Shown here: in pieces, positions 56,974 through 64,000 of the stretch
How the letters are laid out: each line of letters opens with the position of its first letter
How positions within the stretch are numbered: the stretch's first letter is position 1
Assembly: GCA_900319525.1 (NCBI GenBank)
Contig: ONOU01000005.1
Location: 39,771 to 103,770, forward strand
Length of the DNA stretch: 64,000 nt
Source of the DNA: an uncultured Prevotellaceae bacterium
GTDB lineage: Bacteria; Bacteroidota; Bacteroidia; Bacteroidales; Muribaculaceae
Reading direction: 5' to 3'
Translations under genes and position numbers: made by a program
Notes under the pieces: model-generated
Seen by the model: only the letters and a program-made list of their open reading frames with translations
Database searches by the model: none
Told to the model about the DNA's origin: nothing

Positions 56974-57114
56974 ATGCAAAGTAAAATCATGTATCTGCCG
57001 AGCGGAGCAGAATACAACAACAGAAAAGAGGCCAAACTGAAGATGGGTCACTCCCGCTTCAACAAGGCCTTGAAAGACGGTCTGATGCTGTTTATCAAGG
57101 ACAGCGACCAATAA
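56974..57114 (+). CDS. Small NUMOD-like protein 2
   Basis: A 46-residue protein starting MQSKIMYLPSG with core EYNNRKEAKLKMGHSRFNKA. It aligns over ~35 residues with the 62-residue protein at 56211, so the two flank the GIY-YIG gene. It ends 16 bp before the primase-like gene. Confidence 0.55.
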   Translation: MQSKIMYLPSGAEYNNRKEAKLKMGHSRFNKALKDGLMLFIKDSDQ

Positions 57115-57130
57115 CCAATAAAATTTTCAT

Positions 57131-58873
57131 ATGCCGACTATGGAAGTAAAATACAATTTCAAATTTAGAGTAAATGTAAGCAATGACTATTATGTAAAGA
57201 AAACTGACGCATCGGCCTGTCTGAGCAAAGATGGGGCAAAGTCTATCGGGAAAGTGAAGATGGCGTTCAGAGAGCAGGATGTAACGGTTGACGAGTTTCT
57301 ACAGTATGCTCTCAACGGATATGCCTTCTGTAACCTTTTCCATTTTGACACGAACCAGTCATATTGGTTTGAGACGGGAAACGGGCAGAGATACCAGACC
57401 ACTCCCCTCTATAAGAACGGGAAAAACAAAGGATGCATGAGGATTGAGTTTAAGAGCGACCGTTTCTTCATTGGGGCTCAGACGGTATTTGTGGACATTG
57501 ATTTGACGAGGTTTGAGTTGATTCCTGAATACCTTGCATGCCTGACGTATAAGCCCACCTGTGTCTATATGTCCTACTCCGACAAACTTGAAAAGGACAA
57601 GGTGACATCAAGGCGTTTCAGGATGGTGTATGTGTTCGACAGGATAATGGGCAAGGATGATCTGAACGTTATCTCCCAAACTATCACGGACAGCATCATC
57701 AGGGATACGGGAGAGCCAATGAAGGATGACTGTGGGACGAGAGTAAGTCAGTATTTCAATGGGGTTTATGGCAATGAGGAGTGTTATGTCTCTGATTGTA
57801 TCTACTCCAGGCTTGATTTCCCCGATAGTTTGCCTGAGGTTGAAGTTGTAATGCCGGAAAAACCAACCAAAGAAAAGAAACCTGAAGTGGAATTTGACTC
57901 TCAGCTGTTACACGATATGGGAACGATGGATTACGAGACCTTCATGCATTACTACTCCTGGAAATACCGTTACATCTACAAGACGCAGAAGGATGAGTGG
58001 ATTGATGGGCTTTACCAGTTGACGGATGACAGTTACATTCAGCTCTGGTGGGTAAGGGAACGGATAACTGACGGACACCACAGAAGACGAACATTATCCA
58101 AATTCGCCTGCCTGAGAAGATTGATGAAGCCTGACATTGACCCTGACACCCTTCTGTTCAATATGTATGTGGACCTTCACCGTTTCATAGACAACAGCGA
58201 CGGGATCATAACGATAGAGACTTTGAAGAGAAGGGTCAAGAGCGTTGTGAAGATGAGTCAAGAGGAGTTGATGAAATACTGTGATTATGAGATTGGCTAT
58301 TGGAAAGAACACAGGCCAAAGTTCATCTATCATCCGTCAGTATGTTATAAAACGCAATGGATGACGGGAAGGATCACAACGTCCATCAGATACAGTGAAA
58401 TCGATGGGAAGTATGATCGAACAAGGTCAGTGAGGGAGAATGCTGAGGCTCTAGATATCCCAGTGAGAAGCCTTTATCGTTACTGTCAAGATAGGGGCAT
58501 CGACACTAATCCAGGCAAAGGAATGACTTACGCCCAGCAGAGAGAGGCCAACAGAGAAGCCAGGTTAGAAAAGAAAGCCCGATTCATGATACTTTACGAT
58601 CCATCACTATCTCTCGGCCAAAACAGGGAGAAGATGATGAAGGAAGGGTTGAAACTGTCTAAAAACACTATCCGTAAATGGAGTAAAGGATATGTTAGAT
58701 ATGACCAACTGTTGCAACCCGAACCTCAAGCAACGATGGATAATGCTTTCAGTTGGGAATCTCAGAATACATATGAACCGACCTTTAATTCTGGCCAGAC
58801 CGGAAATACAGGTTTTGGAGTATATGATGACCAATGGAAAGACTGGTATTCGTATAATGGCATGAACTTATGA
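57131..58873 (+). CDS. Primase/replication-initiator-like protein
   Basis: A 580-residue protein. A VFVDID triad near residue 120, a following CVYMSYSDKLEKDKVTSRRFR stretch with basic residues, and MVYVFD match the spacing of archaeo-eukaryotic-type primase (AEP) motifs in plasmid and phage replication proteins. Two HTH-like segments lie near the C terminus (NAEALDIPVRSLYRYCQDRG and GLKLSKNTIRKWSKG). Three iteron-like repeats begin 92 bp downstream, supporting a replication role. The family call is inference; a relaxase or unknown function is possible. An inner ATG at 57140 is an alternative start. Confidence 0.6.
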   Translation: MPTMEVKYNFKFRVNVSNDYYVKKTDASACLSKDGAKSIGKVKMAFREQDVTVDEFLQYALNGYAFCNLFHFDTNQSYWFETGNGQRYQTTPLYKNGKNKGCMRIEFKSDRFFIGAQTVFVDIDLTRFELIPEYLACLTYKPTCVYMSYSDKLEKDKVTSRRFRMVYVFDRIMGKDDLNVISQTITDSIIRDTGEPMKDDCGTRVSQYFNGVYGNEECYVSDCIYSRLDFPDSLPEVEVVMPEKPTKEKKPEVEFDSQLLHDMGTMDYETFMHYYSWKYRYIYKTQKDEWIDGLYQLTDDSYIQLWWVRERITDGHHRRRTLSKFACLRRLMKPDIDPDTLLFNMYVDLHRFIDNSDGIITIETLKRRVKSVVKMSQEELMKYCDYEIGYWKEHRPKFIYHPSVCYKTQWMTGRITTSIRYSEIDGKYDRTRSVRENAEALDIPVRSLYRYCQDRGIDTNPGKGMTYAQQREANREARLEKKARFMILYDPSLSLGQNREKMMKEGLKLSKNTIRKWSKGYVRYDQLLQPEPQATMDNAFSWESQNTYEPTFNSGQTGNTGFGVYDDQWKDWYSYNGMNL

Positions 58874-58964
58874 TACAGACCGGCAGGATATTCCTCAAAG
58901 ATATCCTGCCGAGTCTTTTTCTTTTCCTCAAAATGCATGAGTAGTTATTTGATATAACTACTAC

Positions 58965-59121
58965 TATTATAGCAGAATGGCAAAAACACACAGATTTTGA
59001 ACACTTTTTGATGGAAATCACGACCCTATATATTATAGTAGAATGGCAAAAGCACACACTTTTTGACCAATTCCCAACCCCTATATATTATAGCAGATTG
59101 GCAGAAACACACAGATTTTGA
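58965..59121 (+). repeat. Three iteron-like direct repeats (possible origin)
   Basis: A 36-bp unit TATTATAGyAGAwTGGCArA followed by ArCACACA and TTTTGA occurs at 58965-59000, 59031-59066 and 59086-59121. Starts are 66 and 55 bp apart, both multiples of 11, so the copies face the same side of the helix. They lie just after the primase-like gene. Confidence 0.6.
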
Positions 59122-59141
59122 ACACCCTTAAAGAGCAGTGA

Positions 59142-59297
59142 AAACCCGGTATTCCAAAAACTAAGGCCATCGAGTTTGTTGTATCACTCTTCCCGACCTG
59201 GACCAGTGCAGAAGAAGAGGTAACACATGCAGCAGGATGGGCCTACACTCACAATCCTTTCGGCTGTGACAGGGTGAAGTTCAAGTCACATAAATGA
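59142..59297 (+). pseudogene. Short open frame without a start, likely remnant
   Basis: A 51-codon open frame follows a TGA and has no ATG/GTG/TTG start. It reads KAIEFVVSLFPTWTSAEEEV, then HAAGWAYTHNPFGCDRVKFK, and looks coding. It may be the end of a lost gene. The rest of 59,298-59,662 shows no ORF or clear signal. Confidence 0.25.
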
Positions 59298-59662
59298 TGC
59301 TTTATTACAAAGACCGCCAACACTAAAATACTGGGTAGGCTGTTTTTGTCCTTTTTATGTATGCTATTGAATGCGACCAAGAAACAGAATGGGTTCTAGG
59401 CAAATGTGATGTCAAAACAGATATGCATAAATGGGCTTTTTAATATCCCGTCCTTTCTATATGCATGTCGTTCTAAGAGTTGTTATGTTTGCTACACATT
59501 CACGCAAACTTAACTTATTCAAGGCTTCACAACGTCCAATGAATTATATATTCAAATCTATGCCCTTTCAATAATGGATAAACCTTTTCAAACTCAAAAC
59601 CTTCATATGTACAGTTGCGCTATTAATTCCAACTGCATTTTTGCAGAAATCGGACAGTTATA

Positions 59663-61783
59663 TCATTCTTCAGAATGGCTTGTTTCGGATTGTTGTTCCA
59701 ACCAAGTCTTTGACACACCTTCATAATCGGCAGTACCATCATTCAACCAGTTAATAATGAATTCAGGGTTATTGCTGTTAGGTCTAGGTTTCGCATCGTT
59801 CATTCTTGCTACAATAGGTGTTCTCACACAGTCACCCATTATTATAACATGTTGCTGTGGTAAGATTGGCAATTGACCAAGAATCTCAGAGTTTGCAGAA
59901 GAAACAAGCTTCCTAATGTAGCTTTGGTCATCAGGATTCTGTATTCGGTGAACAATAAAACTGTTACATTGAGAAAGAACGGTTTTTGAAAGCTCAGAAG
60001 GTCGTTGGCTAGATACCACTAGTGACAAGCCATACTTTCTTCCTTCTCGCGCTATCCGCTCAAACACCTTCTTTGAGATAGACTCCCTATCCTTACGATT
60101 CACCTCTGGGATATAGTTCTGCGCTTCCTCCAAGGCAATAACCACAGGAATACTGCCTCGTTTCTCCTTCTTAAATTGAGACAAGAATTCAAGTATCATT
60201 CTACCAATTAATCCCGTGATAGTTTCCAGCACTTGGAATGGCAGTAATGACATGTCAATAATAGTTATCTGATTTCGCTGGGCCTCTCCATCTCCAACCG
60301 CAGCTTTGAAGTATTCATTAAAAGCAGTTCCATCATACTTTGTCTTATTATACACAGAACAGTAATCACCCAACACAAATGCCAAGAATTGAATCAAGGC
60401 TTCGTTAATTTCTTCTTGATCGTTCAGCATCAATGGCTCAGCCAGGCGTATATCATCTACAAATGATTGCATCCTTAGTTTTAATGTGGACACATATTCA
60501 TTTATCTTATCTTGCGAAACCGATGTCTCTTGAATTGCGGAATCAAAACAGGAAGACATCATTTCTTTAAAATTGAAATAAATAGGGAAATCTATATTTC
60601 TATTTTCAGAAGTCACAGCATCAACAATTTGGGCACGATATAAATCCAACTGTTCTTGAATCACATCCAGAGCTCCAGCAAGTACAGCAACATCTGGATT
60701 ACCTTGCACATTCCCCCGACTATTCAAGGAGAGTTTTGATTTTTCTCTTTGAATTGTTTGTAGGGCGTTACATATTTGTGTTAAATCAAAATCAATGTTG
60801 CCTTCATCTAAAAGAGTTTTGAAACTGTTATATATCAATTCCGACTCATTATAAATAGCCAAATTCGTTGTCCAATCTTGCTTCTCAATAGTGATTACAT
60901 AATTTAAAAGTTTATTTAGATGTATCTTTGAAAGATGTCTCTTTACATCCGTATCGGTCTTACTTTTGGCAAGCGCTAGTGCTCTCTTTAATATCGGTGC
61001 CTGGGTTCCAGTAGTTGGCTCAAACAAATAATCCATATCATCGAAATTCATAAACCAATATGGTACTTTTAGTCCATCTTCGTTGATATAGAAAGGATTT
61101 ACCTTGTGCTTGTCATCAATATTAAAAGCATCTTTATACTCACCGTTTGTGTCGAATATCACTACGTGGGCACTTTGCAGTTTATCCCCATTATAGTCAA
61201 ACTGAAACAAACTCTGCAAAATAGATGTTAAGGTGCATGATTTGCCAGACCCTGTATTACCCAAGATGGCAGCATGTTTTCCAAACATTCTGTCAGGGTT
61301 GATTTTCACTTGATAATCTGGGAAAGAAGGAGATGTTCCAATAGGAAGGTAGAAATCTTCCTTGAAATCTATTTCATATCCTTTCTGTTTTTGGTCGAAG
61401 ATGATATCCAAGTCTTCACGCGTCACATACCATACGGGGTTGTCCAATATAGGATAGTTATATACACCCTGAATGTATCGTCCGCTTTCAATAGTACCAA
61501 TCATGGTGGCAGACAGATAACGGCTAGATTCCGTCAGAAAGATAGCCCCTCGTGCTTTAGTTAGGTCAGTCTCTTCTCGATTCATTACCCTGTCCACTAA
61601 AGCCACAATCCGGTCTGCACCAACAGGAATAATGATATATGAGTTAATTCTCGCTACGGGATAAATTTCCTCATAACCACTCTTGTAAAGACTCTTCAAA
61701 TCGTCATCCAAACGGACAAATACCGACAGGCTGTCCACTGTGACGATATGTCCAATATTTCGTTCATTTGTCATCGCCGTCAA
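59663..61783 (-). CDS. herA: HerA-like hexameric ATPase (SIR2-HerA system)
   Basis: A 706-residue FtsK/HerA-type DNA translocase. An N-terminal HAS-barrel domain (IVTVDSLSVFVRLDDDLKSL region) precedes Walker A GNTGSGKS (near 174). Walker B is VVIALEEAQNYIPE (near 545), a C-terminal arginine-finger region EGRKYGLSLVVSSQRPSELS follows, then a tail with QHVIIMGDCVRTP. It overlaps the SIR2 gene by 20 bp; an inner start at 61774 is possible. In SIR2-HerA (Nezha) anti-phage systems it forms a large complex with SIR2. Confidence 0.92.
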   Translation of the reverse strand: MTAMTNERNIGHIVTVDSLSVFVRLDDDLKSLYKSGYEEIYPVARINSYIIIPVGADRIVALVDRVMNREETDLTKARGAIFLTESSRYLSATMIGTIESGRYIQGVYNYPILDNPVWYVTREDLDIIFDQKQKGYEIDFKEDFYLPIGTSPSFPDYQVKINPDRMFGKHAAILGNTGSGKSCTLTSILQSLFQFDYNGDKLQSAHVVIFDTNGEYKDAFNIDDKHKVNPFYINEDGLKVPYWFMNFDDMDYLFEPTTGTQAPILKRALALAKSKTDTDVKRHLSKIHLNKLLNYVITIEKQDWTTNLAIYNESELIYNSFKTLLDEGNIDFDLTQICNALQTIQREKSKLSLNSRGNVQGNPDVAVLAGALDVIQEQLDLYRAQIVDAVTSENRNIDFPIYFNFKEMMSSCFDSAIQETSVSQDKINEYVSTLKLRMQSFVDDIRLAEPLMLNDQEEINEALIQFLAFVLGDYCSVYNKTKYDGTAFNEYFKAAVGDGEAQRNQITIIDMSLLPFQVLETITGLIGRMILEFLSQFKKEKRGSIPVVIALEEAQNYIPEVNRKDRESISKKVFERIAREGRKYGLSLVVSSQRPSELSKTVLSQCNSFIVHRIQNPDDQSYIRKLVSSANSEILGQLPILPQQHVIIMGDCVRTPIVARMNDAKPRPNSNNPEFIINWLNDGTADYEGVSKTWLEQQSETSHSEE

Positions 61784-63245
61784 TTTTTGAAGTGAGCAAG
61801 TTGTTTAGCGTAGCGGCCACCTTATCATCCGATGATGTATTCATAAAGTCTGGCATTAACTCATCGGCCAATGTCAAGAAATCGCCCAAATAGTCACCTT
61901 CAATAATGATTATACGCGGGTCATTTAATTCCCGCAATCTTTTAATCTCCATTGACTTCTCACATCCATAATAATCCACGATAATCAGTGTAAAGGATGG
62001 ATTGGACAATGCTTGATAGATAATATCGTTGAAGTGTTCATCACAAAATGAATATCCCACAGTAAAGAGCACTGACTGGGGCTGCGAAATACAATACGCC
62101 AAGTGTCGGAATAGCTCGGAATACGGTAAATCCAAAGTATATGATTTTTTCACCGCAGTCGGATAAATCATCAGATTACCATACCCAAATTCATCCGTAT
62201 TGTCATCTGCCTTTCTCTTAATCAGTTCTATTGGCATTTCTTCAATTCCATACACATTATTTGGCGTACGCATGTGGTCGCTGACCCAACTAATTGAGCC
62301 ATGCAACTTGAAATACCTCACCACCTTCTCAATCCTCTGAACTTTGCCAGCTGTTGTCGTGCCTGGATAAAAAATGTCGTAGTTAAAGGTCTCTGGCTTG
62401 AAATATCGGTGATGGAAGCCAGAAAAACCATCTATATACTTAATACCTAAATTATCAAAAGCATATTCAAAAGCGAGATCGTAATTAGACGTAAAGATGT
62501 TGGCTCGTTGCAAGTTCAAGGGGCGTTGCATCAACGATTTCAGGAATTTTTCATGAAACAGATACTTGTTTCGATTAAACTCTTCCTCAAACCCTTTGTC
62601 CTTAATTCTCTTCAAATCCTTTGCACTGGTTGTCCGTTCATGCACATCACAAATCCCGAATAATGACTTTTTAAGACTTTTGATCAGATTTTGGAGTCTT
62701 CTAGTTTCTGTATCGTTTTTTTCGGCCTCTCGTTGAAACAGCATTGCCGTCAAATAATTAAGCAGTAGTTCAAACGAAAGAAGAATTTCATCATAATGCT
62801 TACCATTAGCATCTTCTTCCTCTTTATAGTTTCTGATGTATGTCCCATCGCTGATTAGTTTCCAGTTGCGGGCATCCTCAAACTTTTTGTCCGTCTCTGG
62901 TGAGTATTGGTCAAAGAGCGGCTTTTGAAGAGTTTGAATACATTTCTTAAAATCTTCCTTCAGTTCATCATCATGGGATTCTTCAATATCCTTTTCGACC
63001 TGTAGTGGAATATTCTGGATACTGGCTGCTCCAAGATGTATAGAGGAACCCGTTCCAAATAAAAAATTCACATGGTCAAGTTGTAGATAGTTCTTTATGC
63101 GTTCACGGACCTGTGACACCAACTTCTTTTTTTCTTCTGTAGTGGCCTCGGTTATGTCATCTGCAGGTTTAAAACATGACCATTCTAAAGCCTTGTCGGT
63201 ATTTCCAACATAAACATGGTTCTTTCTAATCTTAAATTCTCCCAT
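61764..63245 (-). CDS. sir2: SIR2-family NADase (SIR2-HerA system)
   Basis: A 493-residue SIR2-like protein. The NAD-binding core shows FLFGTGSSIHLG (near 60), IFTSNYDLAFEYAFDN (near 250), KLHGSISW (near 312) and a late VGYSFCDEHFNDII. The missing zinc-finger cysteines and the large helical insert (about 75-230) place it with defence SIR2 proteins that deplete NAD+ rather than deacetylases. Its stop overlaps herA, so both come from one transcript from the promoter at 63319. Confidence 0.92.
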   Translation of the reverse strand: MGEFKIRKNHVYVGNTDKALEWSCFKPADDITEATTEEKKKLVSQVRERIKNYLQLDHVNFLFGTGSSIHLGAASIQNIPLQVEKDIEESHDDELKEDFKKCIQTLQKPLFDQYSPETDKKFEDARNWKLISDGTYIRNYKEEEDANGKHYDEILLSFELLLNYLTAMLFQREAEKNDTETRRLQNLIKSLKKSLFGICDVHERTTSAKDLKRIKDKGFEEEFNRNKYLFHEKFLKSLMQRPLNLQRANIFTSNYDLAFEYAFDNLGIKYIDGFSGFHHRYFKPETFNYDIFYPGTTTAGKVQRIEKVVRYFKLHGSISWVSDHMRTPNNVYGIEEMPIELIKRKADDNTDEFGYGNLMIYPTAVKKSYTLDLPYSELFRHLAYCISQPQSVLFTVGYSFCDEHFNDIIYQALSNPSFTLIIVDYYGCEKSMEIKRLRELNDPRIIIIEGDYLGDFLTLADELMPDFMNTSSDDKVAATLNNLLTSKIDGDDK

Positions 63246-63318
63246 TCTAGTAATGTGTTATAATTACTTCAACAATATAAATATCTTTAATGAAAAGAAT
63301 ATAATCGCTCTTTATTTG

Positions 63319-63350
63319 CAAAGATAAGCACGAATTTTGAAATCGCCAAA
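63319..63350 (-). promoter_or_regulatory. Promoter of the SIR2-HerA operon
   Basis: Minus-strand TTTG (63347-63350), 20-bp spacer, TATCTTTG (63319-63326), about 74 bp ahead of the SIR2 start. The rest of 63,351-63,608 is A+T-rich with no clear gene. Confidence 0.78.
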
Positions 63351-63608
63351 TTATATGTTGAATTCAATCTTTCAGAGTACAATTAGTATTTGAATAGAGG
63401 TTTAGCAAGATCGTAGCATTATTCTATATGTGAAATAATTTTCTTTGTGCCTCAAAAAACATGATGGCATTGTGACGATAGAGAGAATGAATCCCCATAT
63501 TCCCACCCCTTCTCATTCTTACATTAAACCCTTATATGTAAGAGAATCAGACAACATTATTTATTAACAATTTAAACTAACATTTACAAACAAAACAGAG
63601 AGAAGACA

Positions 63609-63734
63609 ATGATTAATTTACCAAGAATCGTCATGGCCTTGTTTGGAATTTCTGCTGTATTGGACATCGCAGAGAAGATCCACAACTGGGGCCGTGACAA
63701 GAAGAATGAGAAAGAAGAGAAGAGAACAAGATGA
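63609..63734 (+). CDS. Small basic amphipathic protein
   Basis: A 41-residue protein: hydrophobic IVMALFGISAVLDIAEKI followed by a highly charged tail (KKNEKEEKRTR). Not recognised. An A-rich leader precedes the ATG, as for the next gene. The frame continues after the TGA as another coding-like stretch. Confidence 0.45.
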   Translation: MINLPRIVMALFGISAVLDIAEKIHNWGRDKKNEKEEKRTR

Positions 63735-63881
63735 ACCGTCACGGGTGTAGCTGCAAAGAAATCAAAAGCAGGAAACGCTATTGACGGTATTGTGATCGTA
63801 TGCGAGACTATTGCTACGATACTCAAGAATTCAAAGAAACTGGTGAAGATACTCGAGAAAATGAGAGCACCACCAAAGTAA
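63735..63881 (+). pseudogene. In-frame continuation after the TGA
   Basis: Forty-eight further codons in the same frame read VAAKKSKAGNAIDGIVIVC, then KNSKKLVKILEKMRAPPK, and end in TAA. The style (short hydrophobic helix plus lysines) matches the preceding part, so one ~90-residue gene may be split by a stop. No good independent start exists. Confidence 0.3.
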
Positions 63882-63908
63882 TTAACCATTTAACTAACAA
63901 CAGAACAA

Positions 63909-64000
63909 ATGGAACAAACAACAATCATTCCGCCATCCTACCTCCCAATGGTAGTCGAAGCGGAGCAAACAACAAACATCGGGGAGACCATTATCGACGC
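63909..64000 (+). CDS. Partial unknown gene at right edge
   Basis: The ATG at 63909 opens a frame (MEQTTIIPPSYLPMVVEAEQ) that runs off the window end. It is too short to assign, but the leader resembles that of the preceding small gene. Confidence 0.45.
   Translation, partial: MEQTTIIPPSYLPMVVEAEQTTNIGETIID

Noticed and set aside
58965-59121. Three repeats as a CRISPR array
   Set aside because: Only three imperfect copies, unequal spacing and no cas genes; iterons fit better.
63584-63889. 101-codon hydrophobic minus-strand ORF
   Set aside because: Antisense to the small plus-strand genes, which have A-rich leaders and plausible starts; kept only as a weak alternative.
31456-64000. Integrase, transposase or conjugation genes expected for an island
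   Set aside because: None with the needed motifs was found in the window, so mobility by itself cannot be claimed.

Overview
The window comes from a Bacteroidales chromosome, probably a gut lineage such as Muribaculaceae or Prevotellaceae. This rests on gene content (TamL/TamB pair, gldH-ricT, ricT-rny-zapA order, GT3-type glycogen synthase), on promoters with the Bacteroidota TTTG / TAnnTTTG pattern, and on weak Shine-Dalgarno sites. The family assignment is inference. No plasmid backbone, rRNA operon, CRISPR array or insertion sequence was seen.

Positions 1-31,336 are G+C-rich core chromosome. In order they hold the 3' part of a secreted endonuclease I with a dockerin tail; a ClpC-type unfoldase without the usual N domain; a small membrane protein; the tamB-tamL operon; glycogen phosphorylase and synthase; dnaK; a forward block of udk-lptB-nadD, a DUF5063 protein, an M18 aminopeptidase, an ABC-F ATPase and a UmuC-type polymerase; a GtrA protein; and the reverse operon zapB-like, zapA, rny, ricT, gldH.

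A tRNA-Ala(GGC) gene at 31,337-31,409 marks a sharp switch to an A+T-richer accessory region that runs to the end of the window. It looks like the left edge of a genomic island integrated at the tRNA, although no integrase and no second att copy lie inside the window. The island is dense in defence-type genes: a radical SAM gene and a Z1-domain ATPase, each preceded by a copy of the same two-hairpin element; a helicase-nuclease overlapping a NADAR ADP-ribosylglycosidase gene; a DUF262/DUF1524 (GmrSD-like) protein; a type I restriction-modification operon hsdM-hsdS-rmuC-hsdR; an ABC-type ATPase overlapping an unknown 367-residue partner; an XRE plus WYL regulator pair; and a SIR2-HerA pair. From about 55.5 kb down to 37.1 kb nearly all genes read leftward.

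Within the island a rightward cluster (55.86-58.87 kb) with small modular DNA-binding proteins, a GIY-YIG nuclease and a primase-like protein is followed by three iteron-like repeats. This suggests the replication module of an integrated plasmid or phage-like element.

The three strongest leads for undescribed biology are: (i) the paired structured elements ahead of the radical SAM and Z1 genes; (ii) the ATPase/367-residue operon, which shares a near-identical inverted repeat with the type I R-M promoter, pointing to control of two systems by the neighbouring WYL protein; (iii) the helicase-nuclease/NADAR operon.
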